Shown here: piece by piece, positions 25,993 through 34,750 of the stretch | How the letters are laid out: the number at the start of each line of letters is the position of its first letter | Position numbering within the stretch: position 1 is the stretch's first letter | Assembly (NCBI RefSeq): GCF_039521925.1 | Contig: NZ_BAAACY010000063.1 | Coordinates: forward strand, 1 to 64,000 | Source: Virgibacillus salarius | Lineage (GTDB): Bacteria > Bacillota > Bacilli > Bacillales > Amphibacillaceae | Length of the DNA stretch: 64,000 nucleotides | Reading direction: 5' to 3' | Translations under genes and position numbers: made by a program | The notes under the pieces: model-generated | Databases searched by the model: none | What the model was told of the DNA's origin: nothing | What the model saw: only the letters and a program-made list of their open reading frames with translations

Positions 25993-26577
25993 TTACTTTT
26001 TAGGGTTAGGTAATACGAAGTGTGTTTCTTCATCAGATGATATTTCATATTTTAATGTGTATTTTTTTGAATCATCTAGTGGTATATCGTAAACTAGATG
26101 ACCTTTCAATTCATCTCCGGGAGCCAACTCTTTATCACCAACTTCAAAAAATTCGTCATTTGAAATATCTCCCGCAGTGTCACCCTCTTTTGCTAAATTC
26201 GCTGAAAACATTTCATTTGGAACGTACGACTCATCACTTATATTTTTAATCGTTACATCTACTACAGCAAATCCATAACCTTCATCTGCACCAGTAATAT
26301 AATCTTGTATTTTCACACTGTCTACTTCATTTTGGATATTAAAATCATTCACCGTTACCTCATAATCAAAATCATATAAATCACTGGTAATTGTTGCTGT
26401 TTCTCTCATCTGATAAACTTTTTTCTGTTCTACCGTTTCTGTAGTATTGGTTTTCGATTCATCCTGCTGAATCGCCGTTTCATTATTTTCTTCTCCAGTA
26501 TCTTTGATAGTATCACCTTTATTACTACATGCTACTAATAACAAAATTGCTAATAACAAAGTTAATGATTTTTTCAA
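25993..26577 (-). CDS. Tad-cluster lipoprotein (DUF4352-like)
   Basis: A 194-residue lipoprotein with lipobox LVAC, an Asn/Glu/Thr-rich linker, then VYQMRETATITSDLYDFDYE, FAVVDVTIKNISDESYVPNE and DELKGHLVYDIPLD, ending EETHFVLPNPKK. It is closest to 28570-29142 (same ending EETHFELPNPE). Start after AAGGAGAT. Confidence 0.88.
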   Translation of the reverse strand: MKKSLTLLLAILLLVACSNKGDTIKDTGEENNETAIQQDESKTNTTETVEQKKVYQMRETATITSDLYDFDYEVTVNDFNIQNEVDSVKIQDYITGADEGYGFAVVDVTIKNISDESYVPNEMFSANLAKEGDTAGDISNDEFFEVGDKELAPGDELKGHLVYDIPLDDSKKYTLKYEISSDEETHFVLPNPKK

Positions 26578-26639
26578 GAAAATCTCCTTCCTACACCGCC
26601 CCTAGTCTTATACGATATATAACTTCCCAGAAATAAAGC

Positions 26640-26970
26640 ATATGTACGGGTTTAATACATTATTTTTTAACTGGTGTTAATGACCTTTTTGTATACTTTC
26701 TTTAATATGTAAAAAAACTAACGTCAACTTAATAAAAACGGTTTTCGTAAATATAAAACTATAACTCCAATAACCCTACGAATATAATAGATATATAAAA
26801 GCACAAAGCTTAAATAATACGCCTATTATCACTCAATAACTGCAAATAATTGCTCATCACAAGCACCTATAGCTTTTTAAAAATATAAAAGACTAGACAT
26901 AATACTTTCAAACACGATTTGAATTTAGGGATTCTCTGCTTGCGAATATTAAAATAAGCTAGCGCAATTA
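26640..26970 (-). pseudogene. Decayed third copy of tadV
   Basis: Pieces of tadV DNA are still readable in order: TGGTGTTAA, AACTAACGTCA, CAAATAATT, then CACCTATAGCTTT and AAAATATAAAAGACTAG match the tadV antisense sequence at 22050-22280 with many small indels. No frame survives. It sits between a lipoprotein gene and the TadE/F-like gene, so tadV has been duplicated more than once in this locus. Confidence 0.75.
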
Positions 26971-27013
26971 AAAATAATTAATAAATTAATGTCCTTACAA
27001 TGTTTTACCCCTA

Positions 27014-27607
27014 TTAATTTCCAACCCATCCACGCTCAACTACAATCTTTTTAATTTTGATCTCTTTTTCAAAAAAAGGGAGCACAATTTGCATGGTATT
27101 TTCAGCTTCAATCTTTACATTTGCCGCATCTTCGCTAGTTCCATGTGGAAAGGAGGAATCTATTACTCGAACACTTTCTGGACTAAAAAAAGTTGAGCTA
27201 AATACATTTTCTTCGTATTTTTTTTGAACTATTCCTTGATAAATTTCATTGGAGAAGTAATTAAGTCCTTGCCCTGATGTTGGAATAACATCCTTACCTA
27301 CTGCTCCTAATTTATCAAGTATATAATTAGCCACCTCATGATTTCCTAACTTACCTGCAGCACCCTCTGTCAAAGAATCAACAAACCCATCTGTTTGTTC
27401 TTGGATCAGACCTTGCCCTACCATTGCTAAATATGAATAATGAGCTACAGACTGAGCTGTTTCATTTACCGCTTCCTGTAATGCCATCTCAGCTATCGAA
27501 ATTTTCACTAATGAGGTGAGAAACAAAATAAAAGTTAACAAAAGAGGGATGATTAATGCTGCTTCCAACGTTATACTTCCACTATTTTTTTTTAGAAAAT
27601 TCAACAT
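27014..27607 (-). CDS. TadE/TadF-like pseudopilin
   Basis: A 197-residue protein with the class III prepilin-like N-terminus LNFLKKNSGSITLEAALIIP and a hydrophobic helix (LLLTFILFLTSLVKISIAEM), followed by an extracytoplasmic domain ending ERGWVGN. TadV should process it. It is shorter than the TadG-like protein and distinct from the TadE at 31309. A fragment of a second such gene survives at 24549-24704. Confidence 0.87.
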   Translation of the reverse strand: MLNFLKKNSGSITLEAALIIPLLLTFILFLTSLVKISIAEMALQEAVNETAQSVAHYSYLAMVGQGLIQEQTDGFVDSLTEGAAGKLGNHEVANYILDKLGAVGKDVIPTSGQGLNYFSNEIYQGIVQKKYEENVFSSTFFSPESVRVIDSSFPHGTSEDAANVKIEAENTMQIVLPFFEKEIKIKKIVVERGWVGN

Positions 27608-27640
27608 AACACACCCCTTTTCCTTATGATTTAATACGGT

Positions 27641-28021
27641 TTAATCAATGTTCACACAACGATCAGGAATCTTGTCGTAATTAGCTATTTTTTCTACTTC
27701 ATAATTATCATTTATTAAGAAATGGTTCCTTTGTTCACCATCACTTGTTTCCCAAAATGTAATAAATTTACCGGTAAATCCATCACTTTTATGGTCTATA
27801 TGTAGTGCTTCACAAACTTCAATATTGATAATATCAGCTTCTTGATAATCTCTGCCTGGAAAGTTCATGTCTAGTGCTCCTTCTACAATCGCACTTTTTG
27901 CTTTTGCTTGATCTAAATCTTCAATACGTATACCTGGGGCACTTTCAGTATCCGTTTCATTATTCCCACATCCGGCAAGTAATAGAAATGAGGCCCCTAA
28001 CGCCATTAATAATTTCTTCAT
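27641..28021 (-). CDS. Small lipoprotein in the Tad cluster (paralogue of 28097-28468)
   Basis: A 126-residue lipoprotein starting MKKLLMALGASFLLLAGCGN (AGGAGT upstream) with lipobox LAGC. The mature part shares EGALDMNF, DIINIEVCEALHIDH and WETSDGEQ with the next gene, and two Cys residues that could form a disulfide. No known family recognised. The pair looks like a tandem duplication. Confidence 0.82.
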   Translation of the reverse strand: MKKLLMALGASFLLLAGCGNNETDTESAPGIRIEDLDQAKAKSAIVEGALDMNFPGRDYQEADIINIEVCEALHIDHKSDGFTGKFITFWETSDGEQRNHFLINDNYEVEKIANYDKIPDRCVNID

Positions 28022-28096
28022 TTCTAGCAACTCCTAATTTTTATCTAAAATCACAACTTAATATTCTTGTACTTTCTCACTAAAAGGACCTTCCTA

Positions 28097-28468
28097 TTAA
28101 TCAATATAGATGCAGCGGTCTTCAATTTTTCTATAGCCAGAAATTATTTCTATCTCATAATCAGTAGTTAGCGAGAAATCGTACGCAAATTTACCATCAC
28201 TTGTCTCCCACTCCACTTTATACATATCGATAAATCCAGCTTCTTCATTGTCAATATGGTATGATTCACAAACCTCGATATTTACAATATCGGATGGGCT
28301 ATAGCCTTTATCATGTAGGATATGGCTCTCTAAAGCCCCTTCAGCTATGGCTTCTCTTGCTTTATCTTTATCTAATTCTTCTAAAGTGCCACCATCACCA
28401 CCTGAAGAATTTGAACAGCCAGCTACTAAGAAAGTGATAAAAATAAGTAGGAATGATAGTTTTTTCAT
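28097..28468 (-). CDS. Small lipoprotein in the Tad cluster (paralogue of 27641-28021)
   Basis: A 123-residue lipoprotein. The ATG at 28468 is chosen because AAGGAGTTG precedes it and a signal sequence with lipobox VAGC begins there. It shares EGALESHI, DIVNIEVCESYHIDN, WETSDGKFAYDF and a C-terminal DRC..ID with its neighbour. Function unknown. Confidence 0.82.
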   Translation of the reverse strand: MKKLSFLLIFITFLVAGCSNSSGGDGGTLEELDKDKAREAIAEGALESHILHDKGYSPSDIVNIEVCESYHIDNEEAGFIDMYKVEWETSDGKFAYDFSLTTDYEIEIISGYRKIEDRCIYID

Positions 28469-28524
28469 TACGCACAACAACTCCTTAGCCATTAATAAAT
28501 ACTTTATACTTCTCGAAAGTTTTG

Positions 28525-28553
28525 GGTGAGGAGTAGTATAACCTCTCCTCACC
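28525..28553. repeat. Intercistronic hairpin
   Basis: GGTGAGGAG and CTCCTCACC pair around an 11-base loop, just after the stop of the lipoprotein gene at 28570. TTTT follows only on the plus strand, opposite to transcription, so it may stabilise or process mRNA instead of ending it. Confidence 0.7.
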
Positions 28554-28569
28554 TTTTGGATTTCACTAC

Positions 28570-29142
28570 TTATTGTTCTGGGTTCGGTAATTCAAAGTGT
28601 GTTTCTTCGTCAGACATCATTTCATACTTTAATACAAATGTATCAGCATAATCAACGCTTGTAAGGTATACTAAATGACCTTGTATTTCTTCACCAGGGG
28701 CTAATTCTTCATCTCCTACGGTAAAAAATTCATCATTTGATGTATGACCACCTTCTGCGCCCATTTCTGTAAAATTTGCTGAAAACATTTCGTTTGGTAC
28801 ATAGGCTCGATCACTAATATTTTTGATGGTCAATTCAACAACCGCGAATCTATCTTCCTCACGAGCTCCAGTAACATAATCTTCAATAGTTGTTCCATCC
28901 ACTTCTCTAGTAAGCTTAAAATCGTCTACGGTTACCTCATAGTCGAATTCATATAAATCACTGGTGATCACAGCTGTTTCACCGATTTGATACACTTTTT
29001 TCTGTTCTTCCTTTTTCGAAGTATCGGTATCAGTTGCCTTTTCATTATTTCCTTCTCCAGTATCTTTCGTAGTATCACCTTCGTCACTGCATGCTACTAA
29101 TAACAAACTTGCAAATAACATAATCAATAGTTTTTTCATCAA
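28570..29142 (-). CDS. Tad-cluster lipoprotein (DUF4352-like)
   Basis: A 190-residue lipoprotein with lipobox LVAC, an acidic linker, then VYQIGETAVITSDLYEFDYE, FAVVELTIKNISDRAYVPNE and GEEIQGHLVYLTSV, ending EETHFELPNPEQ. It lies 14 bp after the TadG-like gene and must be co-transcribed with it. Closest paralogue: 25993-26577. Confidence 0.88.
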   Translation of the reverse strand: MMKKLLIMLFASLLLVACSDEGDTTKDTGEGNNEKATDTDTSKKEEQKKVYQIGETAVITSDLYEFDYEVTVDDFKLTREVDGTTIEDYVTGAREEDRFAVVELTIKNISDRAYVPNEMFSANFTEMGAEGGHTSNDEFFTVGDEELAPGEEIQGHLVYLTSVDYADTFVLKYEMMSDEETHFELPNPEQ

Positions 29143-29156
29143 TTATTCCCTCCTGA

Positions 29157-31322
29157 TTAATATGAGTATACTTTCCGTTTTTCAAAAATATAATAGTTAC
29201 CCTCTACATTTCCAGGTAATACTTCTGCTAATTGTGGAATAAACCATAGCTTTAATTTACCTTGTACATTTCCTTCGATATACGATGGCTTGTCATTTAA
29301 GTTAACACCTGTCTCCTTCGTTATAACCGCTTGTAGTCTTCTCATCTTTTCATTATTATACGGTTCACTGGTAGATTTCATAGCCATTATAATCCTTAGA
29401 AACATTGGCATCGTAAGAGTTACATACCCTCCCCCAAATGCTTTAAACGGATTCCATTTTATATTATATGGTTTGCTGGTCAAATCGCCCAGGTCTTTAG
29501 CTGTAGTACCTAGCGCTCCAGCCAATGCTTTAAAGAAGCCTAATGGTCCAGCAAAACCGCCTTGTATTCCTTGTCCAATCAAATTGCCTACAAATAAAAT
29601 TAAAGCAATGTCTTTTAAAAACATAAAGTAATTCATTCCAGCAACATTATATCCATAAGTAATATATTGTGCTTTTTTTGTAGCAAAAGCATAGGATTCT
29701 GAAGCTCCAATTTCATATGGTTCTATTGATCCGTAATTCGCCATAATGTACTCATTAATATATAGTTCATTCCGAACAGAAGTTGGAAAACCTTGCATAA
29801 ATACCACAAATTCTTTAAATCTATCGAATGCATCTTTGATAAATTGTAGACGACTCGGTTCTTCTGTATCGCCTACAGTTCCTGTTACTCCATCATATTC
29901 TGCGATAATATTATCAAGCTCAGCATAAAGCTGATTATCACTTGATATTTGATTTTTGATATCATTATATTTATTCAATTCTGCCCATAAACTGCCAAAA
30001 CTTTCATCTGCTTTTTCTTCTTCTGCTTGCGTATCCACATTTTCCAATGCTTTTTTCAGATCATCATATTTTTGCATTTGATCTTCTATTTTTTTCACTT
30101 GATTTTCTTTTAAGTTATTTAACTTAGTCTCGATAGATTGAATAATAATTTCTGCTGCTGTTTTATTATTGCTATCAATAGCTATATAAAACAATGCAAA
30201 TAACTGACCTATACTATACTGTCCTGGATCACTTAGGTTTGGATTATCACCTAAGGATTTGTCAATTCGAACTTTTTCATAAATTGCATCCGTACCATCT
30301 AAAATATCTTTAAAAAAATCATCCGTTAGTGTAAATTTCTCTAATTCTGATAATAAATCACTACCATCCATCAATTCATTAATCTGGTCATTATAATCCT
30401 TTGCTGATCCACTTTTGGGATTAGTCAATTCACCACCAGAACCAACTAAATGGGTAGGTATATCATTATGGTATATCTCGATATCGATAACACTTTTATA
30501 TATTTCAGCGTTAATTCCTGCTATGTAATTATCGATTTCCTTTTCTTCACTGGAACTCAATTCTTCCTCTCCATCTGCTTCTTTTTCTTTTAACTCTTGA
30601 TACCTATCAAGATAAAAGACTAACTGATTGAAAGTTTTTATTCCTTTAGGGATTTTCTCATTATCAGATGAAACTGGATTACCAATGACACGATTCTTAA
30701 TATCTTCGTTAATCAGTTTGTTATAAGGATTTAATTGTTTAATAGATTCATCAATTTCAGCATTCCTCTTTTTCATTAAGTCAAGAATTTCTTCATAGTT
30801 TTCAACTAGATCCTCTGCTTCTTCTACATCTTCTACTGATATATCATTTCCTGTCAGTAATTCAAATAAATCTTTCCCCATTTGTACCGGTGCTTGATAT
30901 TTCATACTTTCTATAACTTGATGTCGAAAAACATCATAGTCAACTAAGTTACGTGAATTATCAAAGCTTGCCGTTGCACTTGTAATCGATGGTCTTGCAA
31001 GGTTTTGTGTACCACTCAATTCAGAGCCAGAATAGAACTGATCATTCATATATGTAGTAAAATCCCCACCTGCATCATTTCCATCATATGCAAATAAGCC
31101 TACACCTGCCAAATCTGAACTAAACTGCGACATGGTAGAACGTAATGCAGTCTCCATTGCACTATCTATTTGGCGTTCTGCACTTAGAATACGCAACGTA
31201 TCGATCAATAATGCATTTAATAAGAAGATTGGCAGGATAATCATAATAGCATAGATCGAGACAGAACCATTATCCTTTAAAAAAAATCGTTTTACTTTTC
31301 TTTTCAAGTTATTCACCACCAA
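29157..31322 (-). CDS. TadG-like large pseudopilin/surface protein
   Basis: A 721-residue protein. The N-terminus has the TadE/G-type membrane helix (NGSVSIYAIMIILPIFLLNA, LLIDTLRI). A long hydrophilic body contains predicted coiled coils (about 200-470) and a second hydrophobic stretch near 580-610. Its start overlaps the end of tadE by 14 bases. An N-terminal fragment of a paralogue remains at 22464-22594. Tad systems usually carry one large pseudopilin of this kind. Confidence 0.85.
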   Translation of the reverse strand: MVVNNLKRKVKRFFLKDNGSVSIYAIMIILPIFLLNALLIDTLRILSAERQIDSAMETALRSTMSQFSSDLAGVGLFAYDGNDAGGDFTTYMNDQFYSGSELSGTQNLARPSITSATASFDNSRNLVDYDVFRHQVIESMKYQAPVQMGKDLFELLTGNDISVEDVEEAEDLVENYEEILDLMKKRNAEIDESIKQLNPYNKLINEDIKNRVIGNPVSSDNEKIPKGIKTFNQLVFYLDRYQELKEKEADGEEELSSSEEKEIDNYIAGINAEIYKSVIDIEIYHNDIPTHLVGSGGELTNPKSGSAKDYNDQINELMDGSDLLSELEKFTLTDDFFKDILDGTDAIYEKVRIDKSLGDNPNLSDPGQYSIGQLFALFYIAIDSNNKTAAEIIIQSIETKLNNLKENQVKKIEDQMQKYDDLKKALENVDTQAEEEKADESFGSLWAELNKYNDIKNQISSDNQLYAELDNIIAEYDGVTGTVGDTEEPSRLQFIKDAFDRFKEFVVFMQGFPTSVRNELYINEYIMANYGSIEPYEIGASESYAFATKKAQYITYGYNVAGMNYFMFLKDIALILFVGNLIGQGIQGGFAGPLGFFKALAGALGTTAKDLGDLTSKPYNIKWNPFKAFGGGYVTLTMPMFLRIIMAMKSTSEPYNNEKMRRLQAVITKETGVNLNDKPSYIEGNVQGKLKLWFIPQLAEVLPGNVEGNYYIFEKRKVYSY

Positions 31323-31932
31323 AAAACTTCCTTATGGAGCTAACTGCATCACTTAATGCTCCATTCATGCCAAATTCACTCCATAAATATTTACCGAAGT
31401 TGGCAGTTCTAATTAATTCAGGAGTTTCAGTAACCACATGGCTAGATGTTCCTTTCACCTTGCTTCCAATCATATTTTTGAAAAAGGTGGGGATATACAA
31501 GCCAGATTCAGCCTCCACCTCAACTTCGCTATATATCAGCGTATTATTATAGTCCACTTTTAATGTAATTGCACCATTGTATATATCTGCTTTTCTTTTC
31601 TTATCTACTACTATATTGTCTCCAGAAAAACCACTTAAGTTAAAAAAACCTAAAACATCATTATCTGTGACCCGCCAATATAATCCATCTCCACCAGCTA
31701 GACCTGTATATTCTGTTTTTTCAAAATCACCCGTTTTTATGTCTTTATGTGTACTATTCCATGTATAGGCGAGCTCACTTGATACTTTATGCGCCATATA
31801 GCTTGCCGTGCCCATTTGAAAAATAATAATACAAAAGAAGACGCCAATTAGAGTAAACATTAGAAGAGCAGGGAAGACAAGGGTAGCTTCAATTGTAAAG
31901 CTTCCCCGTTCTTCCTTCATAAAGGGCTTCAT
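31309..31932 (-). CDS. TadE-like pseudopilin
   Basis: A 207-residue protein. The ATG at 31932 follows AAGGGAGTAATTA. The N-terminus EERGSFTIEATLVFPALLMF is the TadE/Flp-like processing region and helix. The rest matches the broken copy at 23288-23880, including GLYWRVTDN, TE.PELIRTANFGKYLW and the C-terminal FFGGE. It lies between a lipoprotein gene and the TadG-like gene. Confidence 0.9.
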   Translation of the reverse strand: MKPFMKEERGSFTIEATLVFPALLMFTLIGVFFCIIIFQMGTASYMAHKVSSELAYTWNSTHKDIKTGDFEKTEYTGLAGGDGLYWRVTDNDVLGFFNLSGFSGDNIVVDKKRKADIYNGAITLKVDYNNTLIYSEVEVEAESGLYIPTFFKNMIGSKVKGTSSHVVTETPELIRTANFGKYLWSEFGMNGALSDAVSSIRKFFGGE

Positions 31933-31985
31933 ATTAATTACTCCCTTCATTTTCAACTGTTAATTATTAATTAACATTCATTCTC

Positions 31986-32657
31986 TTACTTTACTTCCCC
32001 TTCACTGAATTCCCATTCAGCTCGGGTCGTAATTTGATCTGCAGCATGACCAAATACAAAATTGTAATTATCTGTTTTCTCTATATCAAACACATAAGTT
32101 CCATTAATAGAATCTCCAGGATCTAATTCTCCCTCTATCAACTGTATTTCTGAAGCATCCTGAAGATACTGAGACCCAATAGGTGGTACGTATTCATTGG
32201 AATCAAGCCCTCCTAAACCAGGTTCAAAGATATCAGTAGCATCAAACGCCCTATCATCGACATTCTTTACAGTAACATCTACTAATACAAATGTGTCTCC
32301 ATATAAGGATACATTTTCAAGTTCATCACGATAGCTTACTTCATTTAATGTCACTTCGTATTTTAATTTATCAGGTGAGCTTACAACGATTCCTGTCTCT
32401 CCTATTTTCAAGCCAAGTTGATGCTCTACATACTCATCATTACTAGTTTCTTCGTCTTTCTCTTCTGTAGCTGTTCCATCTTCCGATTCTTGCTGTATAT
32501 TCTCATTAGAAGTATCAGTATTATTGCTATCTGTTTCTGTTTGCTCTGCCCCCGTCTGTTCCGCTTCCTCATTTGGTTTATCATCAGAACAGGCAGCTAA
32601 GATTAGACAAATTATTAATACTAAGAACATGGATAATAAACTGTTTTTTTTCATCAT
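31986..32657 (-). CDS. Tad-cluster lipoprotein (DUF4352-like), paralogue of 22646-23284
   Basis: A 223-residue lipoprotein with lipobox LAAC, a Glu/Asp/Thr/Asn-rich linker of about 60 residues, then LKIGETGIVVSSPDKLKYEV, VLVDVTVKNVDDRAFDATDI and EGELDPGDSINGTYVFDIEK. It lies directly after the Flp pilin gene, ahead of tadE, and is the best candidate for the original copy of the duplicated lipoprotein. Confidence 0.88.
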   Translation of the reverse strand: MMKKNSLLSMFLVLIICLILAACSDDKPNEEAEQTGAEQTETDSNNTDTSNENIQQESEDGTATEEKDEETSNDEYVEHQLGLKIGETGIVVSSPDKLKYEVTLNEVSYRDELENVSLYGDTFVLVDVTVKNVDDRAFDATDIFEPGLGGLDSNEYVPPIGSQYLQDASEIQLIEGELDPGDSINGTYVFDIEKTDNYNFVFGHAADQITTRAEWEFSEGEVK

Positions 32658-32694
32658 AGATTGTTAATCCTCCTCAAAAAACGGATAGTCATGA

Positions 32695-32874
32695 TCACTC
32701 ACCTGGAAGCTGTTCATCTATATTGTCAAATAGATTATTTGCCCATTTTGTAATCCTTTCCTTGAATAAGAGGGCAATTGCTACTAAAACAGCTAATATT
32801 AAAAGCACTTCAATTGTTTCTAACCCTTCTTCATCATTCCAAAAATCCTTCCAAAAATTTGTGATTTTTTCCAT
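32695..32874 (-). CDS. Flp-type major pilin
   Basis: A 59-residue ORF starting at the ATG at 32874, preceded by GAGGAGAGAGTTTAC. It reads MEKITNFWKDFWNDEEGLET followed by IEVLLILAVLVAIALLFKER and ends at GE-stop. The short charged leader, the Gly before the cleavage site, Glu five residues after it and the hydrophobic helix are typical of Flp (type IVb) prepilins. It lies between tadC and a lipoprotein gene, the expected place for the major pilin. TadV should cleave after the Gly. Confidence 0.9.
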   Translation of the reverse strand: MEKITNFWKDFWNDEEGLETIEVLLILAVLVAIALLFKERITKWANNLFDNIDEQLPGE

Positions 32875-32909
32875 GTAAACTCTCTCCTCTATGCATATAA
32901 ATTTAATAA

Positions 32910-33776
32910 TTAAAATATAGCTATTGCTGGGTAAATAACAATTAATAACACGGCACCAAATATAAAGATTATCGGGAATACCAATTTTGATGATGCTTCT
33001 TCCCCTTTAATTCTGGTAATCGTTTTTCGCTTATCCCATAATGATACCGATAATTCTTTCAGTGATTGAACTAAGAGAGCTCCACCTTTGCGATAATTCA
33101 TCATAACGGTTGTCGTAAATATGGAAACCTCCTGAATCCCACATCTGTAATTTAGGTCCTTCATCACCTCCTGAAAGGGTGTGTTTGCTGACATTTTATT
33201 TACCGCTTCGTTTAGTTCAAAATATAATGGGGAATCAAAAACCTTTTGTTTATTCTGATCCACACATTTTTTTATGGCACCTTGAACCGTATCTCCTGCA
33301 TTTACTAATAGAATGACTTTATTAACGAATTCGGGCAATTCAATAACAATAGAATCCTTTCGTTGCCTCACTTTTTTATCCAAATCCTTCACTAAATAAA
33401 AGCCTAAAATGCCCGTCAATATTAATCCATATATTAAATTTGTATAACCTCCACCGTCCAATTCCACATATACCATTGTAAAGAATACTGCTAATGTTAT
33501 GGTTGTGATGATTTTTGCCAAATATATTTTGGTATGATCGGCTGATAGTTTACTTCCTTTTAATATGATCATTTTCTGATGAATAGAATTAATCAATTTC
33601 GGCATTCGTTTATACAAGTTTAATTTATCAATGATAGCTAATGCGTAAGGAGCAATGATAGGTAATGTAATGTCTTCTTTATAACTAGAAATAAATGATT
33701 CATATACCTTCTTATATTTCAAGTTCATGCCAATGATAATTAATAGAATCACCATCAATATACTTTTTAGTATCAT
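32910..33776 (-). CDS. tadC: Tad inner-membrane platform protein TadC
   Basis: A 288-residue type II secretion F-domain protein with membrane segments near the N-terminus, at 90-130 and at the C-terminus (KLVFPIIFIFGAVLLIVIYP). The cytosolic part has PLYFELNEAVNKMSANTPFQ and RKGGALLVQSLKELSVSLWD, the F-domain pattern. Thirteen bases separate it from tadB. Confidence 0.92.
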   Translation of the reverse strand: MILKSILMVILLIIIGMNLKYKKVYESFISSYKEDITLPIIAPYALAIIDKLNLYKRMPKLINSIHQKMIILKGSKLSADHTKIYLAKIITTITLAVFFTMVYVELDGGGYTNLIYGLILTGILGFYLVKDLDKKVRQRKDSIVIELPEFVNKVILLVNAGDTVQGAIKKCVDQNKQKVFDSPLYFELNEAVNKMSANTPFQEVMKDLNYRCGIQEVSIFTTTVMMNYRKGGALLVQSLKELSVSLWDKRKTITRIKGEEASSKLVFPIIFIFGAVLLIVIYPAIAIF

Positions 33777-33789
33777 AGATTAACCCTTC

Positions 33790-34719
33790 CTATACCTCTA
33801 TGTCCATAATCTTTTGACTAATTAAAAGTCCACAAATGATACACGCGAGCGCAACTGTCATAACAATTGGCCCCAATGTGCCAAACTCATATAATGGTGC
33901 TACAAAATCAGGGGAAGTCACTTTCAGCATGACCGTAATTCCCACCGGAGCCACCGCCATAATCTTAGACTCAAATTTCTTTTGGGAAACTAGTACCCTA
34001 ATATCCTGTTGTATTTCGATTTTATCTGTAATAATATCAGCTGTACGTTTGATTACTTCTACTAAGTCTCCACCAGTTCGTTTACATGTAATAAATACAT
34101 CTGAAAAATTACGGATATCATCTACATCGGAACGCTTGGCAAAGTCATCTATAGCACGTTCAATTATTTCACCATTTTCAACTCTCCGGTTAATCAAGTT
34201 TAATTCCTTCAAAATGTACGTGTCATTATCGGGATAAAGCAATTTTAAGTCCTTTTGAGTTTCACGAAATGCATTCTCAATTGACTGCCCTGCTGCAAGA
34301 GATGATGCAAGTGAGCTAATTGCTTCCTTAAATTGTAAAGCCAATTCATCTTTTCGCATTTTTATTAAATCTTTACGCTTAAATTTAGGATAAATAATTC
34401 CAAGACATGCAGCGATACTTGATACAATGATACTGTCATAAAATATTATTCCTACACAAAATATAATACTAGCTGCTAATAATGTATACTTCACTCGTTC
34501 TGTTTTCGACAATTTATAGGTTCCATAGTCAATAAGATTTTCTCCACCTATGGTCCTTCTTTTAATTGCTTCTATACTTCTTCTTCTGACCTCAGCACCA
34601 TGCTTTTCTGCCAGTTTTTTTTCTATGTTTGCCAACTTTTTCTTTCGGACTCTACGGAAAATAAATATTCCTACACAAACAATAATAGCGGTAAGTGAAA
34701 GGATTTCTCTTGTGTCCAT
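33790..34719 (-). CDS. tadB: Tad inner-membrane platform protein TadB
   Basis: A 309-residue F-domain protein. It has an N-terminal membrane segment, a pair of segments near 95-125, and the cytosolic motif ALQFKEAISSLASSLAAGQS with VFITCKRTGGDLVEVIKRTA, then a C-terminal pair (IVMTVALACIICGLLIS). Partner of TadC; follows the ATPase gene. Confidence 0.93.
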   Translation of the reverse strand: MDTREILSLTAIIVCVGIFIFRRVRKKKLANIEKKLAEKHGAEVRRRSIEAIKRRTIGGENLIDYGTYKLSKTERVKYTLLAASIIFCVGIIFYDSIIVSSIAACLGIIYPKFKRKDLIKMRKDELALQFKEAISSLASSLAAGQSIENAFRETQKDLKLLYPDNDTYILKELNLINRRVENGEIIERAIDDFAKRSDVDDIRNFSDVFITCKRTGGDLVEVIKRTADIITDKIEIQQDIRVLVSQKKFESKIMAVAPVGITVMLKVTSPDFVAPLYEFGTLGPIVMTVALACIICGLLISQKIMDIEV

Positions 34720-34750
34720 TTATCATCCTCCTCTTCAGGCACACCTACTA

